This document shows, piece after piece, positions 25,368 through 35,253 of a DNA stretch of 64,000 nucleotides. The position numbers and the translations under genes are program-made. Numbering within the stretch: position 1 is the first letter of the stretch; each line of letters opens with the position of its first letter. This DNA comes from an uncultured Lachnospiraceae bacterium (GTDB lineage Bacteria > Bacillota > Clostridia > Lachnospirales > Lachnospiraceae), in assembly GCA_949878435.1 (NCBI GenBank), contig CATLAK010000019.1, forward strand, positions 1 to 64,000, read 5' to 3'. The notes below the pieces were generated by a model. It made no database searches. It saw nothing but the letters and a program-made list of their open reading frames with translations, and was not told where the DNA came from.

Positions 25368-26621
25368 ATGGCAGGAAAAAGTTCTGACAACATCAGGTGT
25401 TCTTTTTGTAATAAGACACAGGATCAGGTAAGAAAAATGATAGCAGGTCCCGCGGGCGTGTATATCTGTGATGAGTGCGTTGAAATATGTGCTGATATTG
25501 TAGAAGAAGAATATGAGGAAGAAATCGAAGAGACAGAACTTGATATTAATCTGTTAAAACCAGTGGAAATCAAGGATTTTCTGGATGACTATGTAATTGG
25601 TCAGGAGGATGCCAAAAAGGTTCTTGCGGTTGCCGTGTACAATCATTACAAGAGAGTCACAGCACCTAAGGATATGGATGATGTGGAACTTCAAAAGAGC
25701 AACATCATCATGATCGGACCTACCGGTTCGGGAAAGACCTACCTGGCACAGACCTTGGCGAAGATTATCAATGTGCCCTTTGCCATTGCGGACGCCACCA
25801 CACTTACCGAGGCGGGATATGTGGGGGAGGATGTGGAGAACATTCTTCTTAAGCTGATCCAGGCGGCGGATTATGATGTGGAACGTGCACAGTTAGGAAT
25901 CATTTACATCGATGAGATTGATAAAATCACTAAAAAGAGTGAGAATGTCTCTATCACCAGGGACGTATCCGGCGAAGGTGTACAGCAGGCGCTCCTTAAG
26001 ATTATTGAGGGGACGGTGGCAAGCGTACCGCCTCAGGGAGGCAGAAAGCATCCGCATCAGGAGCTGATTCAGGTGGATACTTCCAATATTTTATTCATCT
26101 GCGGCGGAGCCTTTGATGGTTTGGAAAAAATCGTTGAGAACAGGCTGAACCGTAATTCCATCGGTTTTGATGCGGAGATCGCAAGCAAAAACAATCGGGA
26201 GATCAGTGAGGTACTAAAAGAAGTGACCCCTCAGGACTTGGTGAAGTTTGGACTGATACCGGAATTTGTGGGGCGCGTGCCCATCAATGTATCACTGGAA
26301 GGACTGGATGAAAAGGCGCTTTACAGGATCCTTACGGAGCCAAGAAGCGCGCTGATCAAGCAGTACCAGAAGCTGTTTGACTTTGACGAAGTCAAGTTAA
26401 GCTTTGAAAAAGATGCAATTGAGTCTATTGCAAAGCAGGCATTTGAACGTAAGACGGGAGCCAGGGGACTTCGTTCCATCATGGAGAAAGCGATGATGGA
26501 TGTGATGTATCAGATCCCTTCGGATGAAACAATAGAAGAATGCGTTATTACAAAAGGAGCGGTAGAAGGTACAAGTAAACCTTTATTGATACATCGTGAA
26601 GTAATGCGTAAGGCCAGATAA
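25368..26621 (+). CDS. clpX: ATP-dependent Clp protease ATP-binding subunit ClpX
   Basis: 417 residues. An N-terminal C4 zinc-binding domain ([15 protein letters not shown]...CDEC, about 11-40) precedes the AAA+ unfoldase. Walker A is [12 protein letters not shown], Walker B is [10 protein letters not shown] and the pore loop is in GYVGEDVEN. The IGF-type ClpP-docking loop region is present as NSIGF. It unfolds tagged proteins into ClpP. A clear terminator follows immediately after the stop. Confidence 0.97.
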   Translation: MAGKSSDNIRCSFCNKTQDQVRKMIAGPAGVYICDECVEICADIVEEEYEEEIEETELDINLLKPVEIKDFLDDYVIGQEDAKKVLAVAVYNHYKRVTAPKDMDDVELQKSNIIMIGPTGSGKTYLAQTLAKIINVPFAIADATTLTEAGYVGEDVENILLKLIQAADYDVERAQLGIIYIDEIDKITKKSENVSITRDVSGEGVQQALLKIIEGTVASVPPQGGRKHPHQELIQVDTSNILFICGGAFDGLEKIVENRLNRNSIGFDAEIASKNNREISEVLKEVTPQDLVKFGLIPEFVGRVPINVSLEGLDEKALYRILTEPRSALIKQYQKLFDFDEVKLSFEKDAIESIAKQAFERKTGARGLRSIMEKAMMDVMYQIPSDETIEECVITKGAVEGTSKPLLIHREVMRKAR

Positions 26622-26623
26622 GA

Positions 26624-26648
26624 AATGCCGCCGACAGGCGGCATTTTG
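26624..26648 (+). terminator. Terminator after clpX
   Basis: AATGCCGCC (26624-26632) pairs with GGCGGCATT (26637-26645) over a GACA loop, followed by TTG. A 9-bp GC-rich stem, short T-run. It probably reduces readthrough into lon. Confidence 0.78.
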
Positions 26649-26689
26649 CGTAAGAGTGCTTTAAAGCATTGTGAGAGGAAATATAGTGA

Positions 26690-29050
26690 ATGAGTGAGAG
26701 AAATGAAGAAACGAGGCAGATTCTTACGATGCCAGTCATTCCCCTTCGCGGGATGACGATTCTTCCAGGAACGGTCATCCATTTTGACCTGAATAAGGAA
26801 AAATCCATGCAGGCATTAGAGTATGCAATGATAAAGGGCGGAAAACTTTTCCTGACAGCCCAGAAAGATCCGGGAGTTGAAACGCCGGGGGAAGAGCAGC
26901 TTTACAAAACAGGAACCATTGCGGCAGTTAAGCAGATCACAAAGCTTCCCAACCAGATTGTAAGAGTATTGGTGGAGGGAATCAGGCGGGGAATCCTGCT
27001 TAAGCTCAGTGGGGAAAACGGAAAATTCCTTGAAGCGGATCTGGAAGCAGTGGATGAGGAGAAGGAACGGGAACAGATAAGCGGGATTCAGGAGGAGGCA
27101 ATGCTCAGACAGATTAAGGAGCACTTTGCCATCTTTGCTGCCCATTACCCTAAGATTGACAAAAATGCAGTGCACAGATATGCCCAGATCAAGAACATCG
27201 GCAGTCTGCTGGATCAGATTGCAATGAATCTCCCCATGAATTATGAAAAAAAGCAGCAGGTTTTAGAAGCTGTTTCCATAAAAGAGCGGTATGATATCTT
27301 ATGTGAACATTTATTAAATGAGATTGAAATCGCTAAGGCAAGAGAGGAATTGACCCATAACGTTAAGGAGAGAGTGGATAAAAATCAAAGAACTTATCTT
27401 TTGAGAGAGCAGCTCCATTATATCAGGCAGGAACTGGGGGAAGAGAGTTCCTTTTCAGATACCGACCAGTTTGAGGAGGCGTTAGAGAGCCTTATGGCGT
27501 CGGAAGAGGTGAAGGCAAAGATAAGAAAGGAGATCACACGGTTTAAAAATCTGTCGGGAAGCAGTTCGGAGAGCGCGGTGGAGCGTGCTTATATTGAAAC
27601 GCTTTTAGAACTGCCATGGGACAAGGCTTCTAAAGACAATGAAAGCATGAGTCGGGCGAAGGAGATTCTCAACAAGGACCACTATGGGCTGGATCAGGTG
27701 AAAGAACGGATCTTGGAGTTCTTGGCAGTGCGCTGCCTGACCAGCAAAGGGGAAAGCCCCATGATATGCCTGGTGGGACCGCCGGGAACCGGAAAGACGT
27801 CCATTGCAAAGAGCGTTGCCAAAGCGCTTGATAAGAAGTATATCAGAATCTGCCTAGGCGGCGTCAGGGATGAGGCGGAAATCAGGGGACACCGCAGGAC
27901 TTATGTTGGCGCGATGCCGGGGCGGATCGCTGCAGGAATCAAGCAGGCGGGGGTAAAAAATCCGCTGATGCTGTTAGATGAGATTGACAAGGTGAGCAAT
28001 GATTATAAGGGAGACACCTTCTCAGCGCTGCTAGAAGTGCTGGACGGGGAACAGAATGTGAGATTCCGGGATCATTATGTGGAAATTCCCCTTGACCTTT
28101 CGGAGGTTTTATTCATTGCAACCGCCAATACCACCCAGACGATTCCCAGACCTCTTTTGGACCGTATGGAAATCATCGAGGTGAACAGTTATACAGAAAA
28201 TGAGAAATTCCACATTGCAAAGGAACATCTCCTTGGCAAGCAGTTGGAAAAGAATGGTCTGGACAGACAGATGCTTTCGGTTCAGGATGGCGCCCTTAAG
28301 AATATCATCACCTATTACACAAAGGAAGCCGGCGTCAGAGAACTGGAGCGCAAGATCGGGGACATCTGCCGCAAGGCGGCAAAGGAAATTCTGGAGATAC
28401 GGGAAGCAGGAGATGCGCAGGAAAAAATCAAAGTGACTGCTTCCAATCTTGACAAATATTTAGGGAAAAGAAAGTATAGTCTGGATAAGGCAGATAAAGA
28501 GCCCCAGACAGGGATTGTGCGCGGACTTGCATGGACCAGCGTGGGCGGCGATACGCTGCAGATAGAAGTCAATGTGATGCCTGGAAAGGGGGAAATCGAG
28601 CTTACCGGGCAGATGGGTGACGTGATGAAGGAATCTGCCCTGATCGGCATCAGTTATGTGAGGTCCATTGGCAGGGAAAATCATATTGATCCTGAAATGT
28701 TCAAAGAGAATGATTTTCACTTACATATCCCTGAAGGCGCTGTTCCAAAGGATGGTCCGTCAGCCGGCGTGACCATGGCGACCGCTCTTTTTTCAGCTAT
28801 TACGGACCGGAAGGTGCGCAGCGATCTGGCAATGACTGGAGAGATCACGCTTAGGGGAAGGGTGCTGCCGGTTGGCGGATTGAAGGAGAAGATTCTGGCA
28901 GCCAAGATGGCAGGCATCAAAGAAGTGCTGGTGCCCTTTGAGAATAAGAAGGATATAGAAGAGATTTCCCAGGAAATTAAAGAAGGACTTACAATCACCC
29001 ATGTAAAGACGATGAAGGAAGTCTTAAAGCATGCGCTGCTTAAGGAGTGA
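26690..29050 (+). CDS. lon: ATP-dependent protease Lon
   Basis: 786 residues, standard LonA. An N-terminal substrate-binding domain (about 1-200) with MPVIPLRGMTILPGTV opens the protein. A coiled-coil, the AAA+ module (GPPGTGKTSIAK and LLDEIDKVSND) and the C-terminal serine-lysine protease (PKDGPSAGVTMATAL) follow. It degrades damaged and regulatory proteins in the cytoplasm. Its stop lies four bases before the engB start. Confidence 0.97.
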   Translation: MSERNEETRQILTMPVIPLRGMTILPGTVIHFDLNKEKSMQALEYAMIKGGKLFLTAQKDPGVETPGEEQLYKTGTIAAVKQITKLPNQIVRVLVEGIRRGILLKLSGENGKFLEADLEAVDEEKEREQISGIQEEAMLRQIKEHFAIFAAHYPKIDKNAVHRYAQIKNIGSLLDQIAMNLPMNYEKKQQVLEAVSIKERYDILCEHLLNEIEIAKAREELTHNVKERVDKNQRTYLLREQLHYIRQELGEESSFSDTDQFEEALESLMASEEVKAKIRKEITRFKNLSGSSSESAVERAYIETLLELPWDKASKDNESMSRAKEILNKDHYGLDQVKERILEFLAVRCLTSKGESPMICLVGPPGTGKTSIAKSVAKALDKKYIRICLGGVRDEAEIRGHRRTYVGAMPGRIAAGIKQAGVKNPLMLLDEIDKVSNDYKGDTFSALLEVLDGEQNVRFRDHYVEIPLDLSEVLFIATANTTQTIPRPLLDRMEIIEVNSYTENEKFHIAKEHLLGKQLEKNGLDRQMLSVQDGALKNIITYYTKEAGVRELERKIGDICRKAAKEILEIREAGDAQEKIKVTASNLDKYLGKRKYSLDKADKEPQTGIVRGLAWTSVGGDTLQIEVNVMPGKGEIELTGQMGDVMKESALIGISYVRSIGRENHIDPEMFKENDFHLHIPEGAVPKDGPSAGVTMATALFSAITDRKVRSDLAMTGEITLRGRVLPVGGLKEKILAAKMAGIKEVLVPFENKKDIEEISQEIKEGLTITHVKTMKEVLKHALLKE

Positions 29051-29054
29051 TGAA

Positions 29055-29663
29055 ATGGTAATTAAGAATGTAAATTTAGAGACTGTGTGCGGTATAACCA
29101 GCAAATTGCCGGACAATGCGTATATGGAGGTGGCTTTCGCAGGCAAGAGCAATGTGGGAAAGTCATCCCTGATCAACGGGCTGATGAACCGGAAGGCGCT
29201 GGCAAGGACCAGCGCACAGCCGGGCAAGACTCAGACCATCAACTTTTATAATATCAATGATCAGATGTATTTTGTGGATCTTCCCGGCTATGGCTACGCC
29301 AAGGCAAACGAGGCGGAGAAAGCAAAATGGGGACGAATGATTGAAAACTACCTTCACAGCTCGAAACAGCTGAGGGCAGTGTTCCTTTTGATCGACATCC
29401 GGCATGAGCCTTCCGGCAATGACAGGATGATGTATGATTGGATTTTAAGACAGGGATTTGAACCCATTATCATAGCCACCAAGCAGGACAAGATCAACAG
29501 AAGTCAGGTGCAAAAGCATGTTAAAATGATAAAGGACGGTCTTAAGGTAGTTAAAAACACCATAGTCATCCCCTATTCTGCACAGACGAAGCAGGGCAGA
29601 GAGGAAATCTATGAACTTCTAGATGCATATCTGGAAAATGAGGAACAGAAATATGAAGGATAA
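29055..29663 (+). CDS. engB: Ribosome biogenesis GTPase EngB/YsxC
   Basis: 202 residues from ATG 29055, after AAGGAG at the end of lon; the track start lies inside lon. GTPase motifs: G1 AGKSNVGKSS, G3 DLPGYG, G4 TKQDK and G5 PYSAQT. It helps assemble the large ribosomal subunit and is usually essential. It follows lon, as in Bacillus, and overlaps the next gene by 11 bases. Confidence 0.96.
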   Translation: MVIKNVNLETVCGITSKLPDNAYMEVAFAGKSNVGKSSLINGLMNRKALARTSAQPGKTQTINFYNINDQMYFVDLPGYGYAKANEAEKAKWGRMIENYLHSSKQLRAVFLLIDIRHEPSGNDRMMYDWILRQGFEPIIIATKQDKINRSQVQKHVKMIKDGLKVVKNTIVIPYSAQTKQGREEIYELLDAYLENEEQKYEG

Positions 29664-30894
29664 CGGATGGAATAAAACAACATATCTAAAGGTATTTGTC
29701 AATTTGGGAATTATGCTGATGCTTCTGCTTTTCTGCATTTTTGTGCTTCCCAGGATTGTTATTTATTTCATGCCATTTGTAGTTGGATGGATCATTGCGC
29801 TGATTGCAAATCCTCTGGTCAGATTTTTTGAAAAGAAATTAAGAGTGAAGAGAAAAGCCGGAACAGCATTTGTGATTATAACAGTCATAGCGCTTGTCGT
29901 TGTGGCGGGATATTTTCTTGGAGTGAAACTGGCAGAAGAGATGACAGAGTTTATCAGCGCGCTGCCGGAAATGTGGGAAAACACGCAGAAAGATTTTGCG
30001 GTAATCGGGCAGAAACTGGCGGCGGCAAGCAGATATCTTCCAAAGGAAGTGCAGACGACTTTTAAAAACATTTCTGCAAATGTGGGAGAATATCTGGGCG
30101 GTCTTTTTGGGGGCTTAAGTACGCCTACCATTGAAGCACTCAGCCGTTTTGCCAAAAATCTTCCGTCCATTTTGATTGGTATTATTATGAGTGTCCTGTC
30201 TGCATATTTCTTCGTTGCAGAAAAGGACTATGTGCCCCAGCTTCTCTCCAAGGTGCTGCCGGAGGCTATTACGGAACGTTTCAACATGATTAAACGAGGG
30301 TTAAAGCGTGCCGTAGGAGGCTATTTCAAGGCACAGCTCAAGATAGAATTGTGGATGTATGTCCTCTTGGCAATAGGGTTTACCATTTTAAAGGTTAGGT
30401 ATGCGTTCCTGATTGCCATCGGCGTGGCATTTCTTGATTTCCTTCCCTTTTTTGGAACAGGAACGGTGCTTGTGCCATGGGCAGTGGTGAGATTTTTGAG
30501 CGCGGATTATAAAATGGTGATAGGGCTGCTCATCATATGGGGAGTAGGGCAGCTTGCAAGACAGTTGATTCAGCCCAAAATCGTGGGAGAATCCATCGGT
30601 CTCTCCTCCATACCAACCCTGTTCTTATTGTTTATAGGTTTTAAGGCTGGGGGCGTGGTTGGGATGATTATTGCGGTACCAATCGGCATCATCGTCCTGA
30701 CGATGTATGAGGAAGGCGTTTTTGACACTACCTTGAATAGCCTTAAGATACTGTACGCCAGTGTCAGCAACTTCAGACACCTAAAGGAAGAGGATATGGT
30801 TGCCATACATATCTACCGGGAAGAAGAGAAAGCGCGCATAGAAGCAAGGAGAAAACAGCAGGAAATGGCAGATGAAAAGGGGAAGAAGAAATGA
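29653..30894 (+). CDS. AI-2E family membrane protein (YtvI-like)
   Basis: 413 residues from ATG 29653, which follows AGGAA and overlaps engB. About seven to eight membrane helices are arranged as in the PerM/AI-2E exporter family (FDUF20), with GTGTVLVPWAVV and LIQPKIVGESIGLSSIPTL as the conserved C-terminal motif. Sporulation protein YtvI is one relative; others export autoinducer-2 or ions. The substrate here is unknown. A basic tail of about 35 residues ends the protein. The next gene begins four bases inside it. Confidence 0.85.
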   Translation: MKDNGWNKTTYLKVFVNLGIMLMLLLFCIFVLPRIVIYFMPFVVGWIIALIANPLVRFFEKKLRVKRKAGTAFVIITVIALVVVAGYFLGVKLAEEMTEFISALPEMWENTQKDFAVIGQKLAAASRYLPKEVQTTFKNISANVGEYLGGLFGGLSTPTIEALSRFAKNLPSILIGIIMSVLSAYFFVAEKDYVPQLLSKVLPEAITERFNMIKRGLKRAVGGYFKAQLKIELWMYVLLAIGFTILKVRYAFLIAIGVAFLDFLPFFGTGTVLVPWAVVRFLSADYKMVIGLLIIWGVGQLARQLIQPKIVGESIGLSSIPTLFLLFIGFKAGGVVGMIIAVPIGIIVLTMYEEGVFDTTLNSLKILYASVSNFRHLKEEDMVAIHIYREEEKARIEARRKQQEMADEKGKKK

Positions 30895-31877
30895 GAGTGA
30901 CTGTATATAGCTGCAGACCCTTCGATGAAAAGGATTTATTTGAAAAACTTGGAAGGGAGTTTGGGATAGAGCTGATATTGTGTCCGGACGCGCCGGACGA
31001 GAAGAACGCGTCGCTTGCCAAGGGAAGCGAATGTATCGACATTCTTACATCCCAGATGACGGCAGGTCTGCTTAAAGTATTTGCGGATTACGGTGTGAAA
31101 TATGTGACTACAAGAACAATCGGTTATGACCACATTGATATAAAAGCGGCGAAAGAACTTGGGCTGACGGTTGCCAATGCGCCTTATGGTCCCTGCGGTG
31201 TGGCGGATTACACGGTGATGTTGCTGCTTATGACTATCCGCAGGATGAAACGGATCTTGGAGCGAACCAACATACAGGATTATACCATCAAAGGAATCCA
31301 GGGAAGGGAATTGAAAGATTTGACGGTAGGCATTATAGGAACGGGCAGGATTGGAAGGACGGTGCTAAAGGATCTGTCCGGTTTCGGCTGCCGTTTGATT
31401 GCCTATGATTTGTATGAAAGTGCGGAAGTAAAGGAATCAGGGGTGCCCTATGTAACATTGGAAGAAATGTGGAGACAGGCGGATGTAATCTCACTCCATA
31501 CGCCGCTCACCAGTGAAAATCGTCATATGATCAATGAGAAAACGATTTCACAAATGAAGGATGGTGTAATGATTATCAATACTGCAAGGGGCGCGCTGAT
31601 CGATTCACAGGCGCTGATTGCAGGCATTGAAAGCGGTAAAATAGGCGGCGCCGGTTTAGATGTGGTAGAAAATGAATTTGAACTGTATTATTATGACCGC
31701 AAATCAGATATACTGAATAATAGGGAACTGGCAATTCTAAGAGGGTTCCCCAATGTAACGGTAAGCCATCATATGGCTTTTTATACGGATGACTGTGTGG
31801 AGACGGTGGTCAGGGACTCTCTGCTTGGTTGTAAATACTTTGTGGAGGGAAAAGAAAATCCCTGGGAGGTACAATAG
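30891..31877 (+). CDS. D-isomer specific 2-hydroxyacid dehydrogenase (D-lactate dehydrogenase type)
   Basis: 328 residues. The nucleotide-binding motif is VGIIGTGRIG (about 146-155). Catalytic residues are the arginine in NTARGALID, the glutamate in VVENEFE and the histidine in VSHHMAFYTD. The aromatic active-site context and length match D-lactate dehydrogenase and its VanH relatives, and pyruvate to D-lactate is the likely reaction. NADH use is assumed. The gene is packed between the AI-2E gene and truA (4-base overlap, 0-base gap). Confidence 0.88.
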   Translation: MRVTVYSCRPFDEKDLFEKLGREFGIELILCPDAPDEKNASLAKGSECIDILTSQMTAGLLKVFADYGVKYVTTRTIGYDHIDIKAAKELGLTVANAPYGPCGVADYTVMLLLMTIRRMKRILERTNIQDYTIKGIQGRELKDLTVGIIGTGRIGRTVLKDLSGFGCRLIAYDLYESAEVKESGVPYVTLEEMWRQADVISLHTPLTSENRHMINEKTISQMKDGVMIINTARGALIDSQALIAGIESGKIGGAGLDVVENEFELYYYDRKSDILNNRELAILRGFPNVTVSHHMAFYTDDCVETVVRDSLLGCKYFVEGKENPWEVQ

Positions 31878-32645
31878 TTGCGAAATTTTAAGATGATACT
31901 GCAATATGAGGGGACCCGATATCAGGGATGGCAGAAGCAGGAAAGTACGGAGCGCACCATTCAGGGCAAATTAAATGCGCTGCTTACGAAGATGACAGGG
32001 CAGGAGATAGAAGTGCAAGGATCTGGCAGAACGGACGCAGGGGTACACGCGTTAGGTCAGACCGCCAATTTTCATGCAGATACGAATCTGAGTGCCGGGG
32101 AGATCATGGAGTATATGAACACCTATCTTCCGGAGGATATTGCAGTGATTTCCTTGGAGGAAGTGCCTGAGCGGTTTCACAGCAGGCTGAATGCAAAGGG
32201 GAAAACTTACTGTTACCGTGTACGGAACACGCATATTCCCCATGTGTTTGACAGAAGATATACTTATACGGTGCCTGAAAAGCTGGATCTTGAGGCGATG
32301 AGACAGGCGGCAGAATATCTGATCGGAACCCATGATTTCAAGGCTTTTACATCGGCTAAGAAGGGGAAAAAGTCTACCGTGAGGACTATTGAGTCTATCC
32401 GCATAGAAAAAGGGAAAAGTCTGTCCCCGCAGGCAGCGGGAACGGAAGATGAAATCCGGTTTTGGTACAGCGGCAATGGGTTTTTATACCATATGGTCCG
32501 TATCATGACAGGTACATTGTTGGAAGTGGGCGCACACAAGAGAAGACCGGAAGAGATTGCAGAAGTGTTGGCGCACGGGTGCAGAGAACAGGCAGGGGCG
32601 CTTGCGCCTGCTAAGGGGCTTACTTTGATGGAGGTTCGTTATTAG
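31878..32645 (+). CDS. truA: tRNA pseudouridine synthase A
   Basis: 255 residues, forming pseudouridine at positions 38-40 of tRNA. The catalytic aspartate lies in SGRTDAGVHALGQ (about 49-61). The C-terminal FLYHMVRIMTGTLLEVG motif is characteristic. It starts at TTG 31878, seven bases after GGAGGT and directly after the stop of the dehydrogenase gene. The next gene shares one base with its stop. Confidence 0.95.
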   Translation: MRNFKMILQYEGTRYQGWQKQESTERTIQGKLNALLTKMTGQEIEVQGSGRTDAGVHALGQTANFHADTNLSAGEIMEYMNTYLPEDIAVISLEEVPERFHSRLNAKGKTYCYRVRNTHIPHVFDRRYTYTVPEKLDLEAMRQAAEYLIGTHDFKAFTSAKKGKKSTVRTIESIRIEKGKSLSPQAAGTEDEIRFWYSGNGFLYHMVRIMTGTLLEVGAHKRRPEEIAEVLAHGCREQAGALAPAKGLTLMEVRY

Positions 32646-33139
32646 TGGAAAAGAGACAATTTCATAAGAAATATGTCAGATTAATTTTCTTTATATATTT
32701 ACTGATTGTGATTAAGGTGATTATTTTTAAGTATCCTCTGGAGCAATTAAGGGCAATTGCCGCCACCTGGGAAAAAGGGGTGATTCTGGAGGGACTGGAT
32801 ACGGCTAATTTCACGTTGTTTAAGACCATACGTATGTATATAGATTATTCCTATAAGCTCAACAGTTTTGAAAATCTGGTAGGGAATGTGGTGGTATTCA
32901 TTCCCTTTGGTTTTCTGCTGCCGTATGTCTTGAAGCATGGCAGGAACTTTCTGGTGATGCTGATCAATGCATTCCTTTTTGTTCTTGGAATTGAAGTCTT
33001 CCAGCTTTTCAGTGCATTCGGCGCTTTTGATGTGGATGATATCCTTTTGAACTGCTTCGGGGCAGTGCTTGGATATATCGCTTATCTGATTTATGAAGCC
33101 TTGAAAAAAAGATATTATGGTAAGAAAAGGAGAGAATGA
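32645..33139 (+). CDS. VanZ-like family protein
   Basis: 164 residues with about four membrane helices. The conserved ENLVGNVVVFIPFGFLLPY and the EVFQLFSAFGAFDVDDILLNCFGAVLGY motif define VanZ-like proteins. VanZ gives low-level teicoplanin resistance in enterococci, but most homologues have no known job. Translation starts at GTG 32645, overlapping the truA stop by one base, after GGAGG. The following gene begins two bases after its stop. Confidence 0.85.
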   Translation: MEKRQFHKKYVRLIFFIYLLIVIKVIIFKYPLEQLRAIAATWEKGVILEGLDTANFTLFKTIRMYIDYSYKLNSFENLVGNVVVFIPFGFLLPYVLKHGRNFLVMLINAFLFVLGIEVFQLFSAFGAFDVDDILLNCFGAVLGYIAYLIYEALKKRYYGKKRRE

Positions 33140-33140
33140 C

Positions 33141-33731
33141 ATGGCAGATTTTTTAAAGAGTTTAAAGGCAAATTATACGATATCGGCGGCGGTCTGTGCG
33201 CTGCTCGGGCTGGTGCTGGTCATCTGGCCGGGGGCTACAAGCCAGATCATCTGTATGCTGCTTGGGGGCGTGCTCTTAGCGTACGGCATTTTGCAGATTG
33301 CTATTTACTTGTTTAACAGAGAAAGGACCATTGTTCTGCAGGGAATGATGCTTCTGGGCATTGTCTTTGCGGTGATCGGGCTTTGGATTTTGCTGAAGCC
33401 GGAGATGATCATCGTGGCGGTGCCAGTGATCGTTGGAGTTTTGATCGTTATACATGGTTTACATAATGTTGTGCAGGCGCTTGCGCTGAAAAAGGACGGT
33501 TACGAAAACTGGTGGCTGGCATTTGTGCTGGGAATGCTCACGGTGATTTTCGGCGGTGTGCTGATTTTCAATCCTTTCAAGGCAATTGAGCTGGTGGTGA
33601 GGATCATCGGTGTATTTCTGATTTATGACGGGGTGTCAGATATATGGATCCTTTCAAGGGTGTTTAAGGTGAAAAGAGACAAAGAAAGAATCATCGATGC
33701 ATCCTTTGTGGATATTGAAGACGAGGATTAA
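33141..33731 (+). CDS. DUF308 / HdeD family membrane protein
   Basis: 196 residues from ATG 33141, after AAGGAGA; the track start lies in the preceding gene. Six membrane helices arranged as paired repeats (GLVLVIWPGATSQIICMLLGG then VIGLWILLKPEMIIVAVPVI then GMLTVIFGGVLIFNP) match DUF308. HdeD of E. coli links this fold to acid stress, but the role here is unknown. It ends with an acidic tail (DIEDED). The epimerase gene follows 14 bases later. Confidence 0.85.
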   Translation: MADFLKSLKANYTISAAVCALLGLVLVIWPGATSQIICMLLGGVLLAYGILQIAIYLFNRERTIVLQGMMLLGIVFAVIGLWILLKPEMIIVAVPVIVGVLIVIHGLHNVVQALALKKDGYENWWLAFVLGMLTVIFGGVLIFNPFKAIELVVRIIGVFLIYDGVSDIWILSRVFKVKRDKERIIDASFVDIEDED

Positions 33732-33745
33732 GGAAGGAGAGGGCG

Positions 33746-34624
33746 ATGGCAATTTACGGTTTGAAAAATGAGGCAGTGGAGATTCAGATCCAGTCAAAGG
33801 GGGCGGAACTAAAATCACTGAAAAGAAGAAGCGACGGGACGGAATATCTGTGGAATGCAGATCCGGCTTTCTGGGGAAGGACTTCACCGGTATTGTTCCC
33901 CTTTGTAGGGGGCGTGAAGAATAAGGAGTACAGGACCAAGGGAAAGACCTTTTCCATGGGTCAGCACGGCTTTGCCAGGGATATGGAATTGGAACTTTTA
34001 TCACAGGCGGAGGATGAGATCTGGTTGGTGTTAAAGGACAGTGAACAGACGAGGCAGAACTATCCATATGCATTTGTGTTAAAGCTGGGGTATCGTCTGC
34101 TGGAAGCAGGCGTAGAGGTGTGCTGGCAGGTGGAGAACCCGGGCGTAGAGGAACTGCCCTTTTCCATTGGCGGTCATCCTGCTTTTAACTGTCCGATTAA
34201 GGATGGAGAGAAACAGACGGACTATTTTCTTAGATTCGACGCGCAGGAAAAGGTGGTAAGCACCAGGGTCAGTGACAAGGGGATGGCGACGGATGAAAAG
34301 GATACTTATATGCTGGACCAAGGATACTTGCAGATCACGGAGCATATGTTCGACCATGATGCGCTGGTAATTGAACATGACCAGGCAAAAGAGGTGGCTT
34401 TTTGCAGACCGGACAAGACGGCATATCTTACGGTGAAGATGGAGGTTCCGCTATTTGGAATCTGGTCTCCGCCGCACAAAAATGCGCCCTTTATCTGCAT
34501 CGAACCATGGTATGGCAGGTGCGACCATGAAAATTTTGCGGGAGAATTGAAAGAACGGGAGTGGGAGAATCTGCTTGCGCCGGGAGGTGTGTGGAAGGCG
34601 TCTTATCAGATTTTGATTGGATAG
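33746..34624 (+). CDS. Aldose 1-epimerase family protein (LacX-like)
   Basis: 292 residues of the galactose mutarotase-like beta-sandwich fold. The motif SPVLFPFVGGVKNKEYR and the GQHGFARD and SIGGHPAFN histidines correspond to the active-site region of LacX/YeaD relatives. It may interconvert sugar anomers or handle phosphorylated sugars. No clear partner operon is present. The ATG follows AAGGAGAG. Confidence 0.85.
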   Translation: MAIYGLKNEAVEIQIQSKGAELKSLKRRSDGTEYLWNADPAFWGRTSPVLFPFVGGVKNKEYRTKGKTFSMGQHGFARDMELELLSQAEDEIWLVLKDSEQTRQNYPYAFVLKLGYRLLEAGVEVCWQVENPGVEELPFSIGGHPAFNCPIKDGEKQTDYFLRFDAQEKVVSTRVSDKGMATDEKDTYMLDQGYLQITEHMFDHDALVIEHDQAKEVAFCRPDKTAYLTVKMEVPLFGIWSPPHKNAPFICIEPWYGRCDHENFAGELKEREWENLLAPGGVWKASYQILIG

Positions 34625-34660
34625 AAAAATAGAAAAAGAAAGCAAATGAGGGAGCATAAG

Positions 34661-35239
34661 ATGGAAAGAATGATTCTTGCACGGGAAGAAGACCGTGGGA
34701 TGAAAGGCGAGTGTCTTCTGGTAGTATTTGTCCTAAGTCTTGTGACGGGATTTGTAGGTATACCCATAGGCGCCATATTGAGCGGCGTAATGCAGAGAGT
34801 ATTGAAAGATAGTTCTCCGCTGATTCAGTATGGATTTTTCCTGGGAGCAATTGCAGTTGCAATGTTAATAGGGCTTATTTACGGAATAAAATCAATTGAT
34901 ATGAAGAATCACACGATATGCAGCAAGTGTAAGGGGAAGATGCGTCCTATGACGGAGATGGACGGAATCTTTCAGATTCCAGCGGCGGGGGAGGAGTCTT
35001 ATCAAAATCCCCTCCCTTATCTCGCCGAGAATATGGTGAGGGTGCCTTCGGTAAGTGCGATTTCAGGCGGTCATAGAGGCTGTTATGTCTGTGGCTATAA
35101 GTGCGAAAAATGCGGGGACCGCATGGTAAGGATTAAGGACTTTCTTCCCAGAAGGGGATGTTGTGAAGATAAGGGAACCTATTATTTTTCTTATACAGAG
35201 TTTTCCCTTGCGCGCGGAAAAGAAGATTTTATCAATTGA
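34661..35239 (+). CDS. Unknown membrane protein with CxxC pairs
   Basis: 192 residues from ATG 34661, six bases after AGGGAG; the track start at 34646 leaves that site inside the gene. Two membrane helices (about 18-45 and 57-75) are followed by a domain with CSKC, CYVC-GYKCEKC and a later CC pair. A zinc-ribbon-like fold is likely. I do not recognise the family. It is followed 14 bases later by another unknown membrane protein, so the two may form a unit. Confidence 0.6.
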   Translation: MERMILAREEDRGMKGECLLVVFVLSLVTGFVGIPIGAILSGVMQRVLKDSSPLIQYGFFLGAIAVAMLIGLIYGIKSIDMKNHTICSKCKGKMRPMTEMDGIFQIPAAGEESYQNPLPYLAENMVRVPSVSAISGGHRGCYVCGYKCEKCGDRMVRIKDFLPRRGCCEDKGTYYFSYTEFSLARGKEDFIN

Positions 35240-35253
35240 TATGAGGAGGCATT

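Noticed and set aside
30891-33139. VanH-like dehydrogenase and VanZ-like protein as a glycopeptide resistance cluster
   Set aside because: No VanA/B ligase, VanX or VanRS is present, and the genes are embedded in a housekeeping operon with truA. Both families are widespread outside resistance loci.
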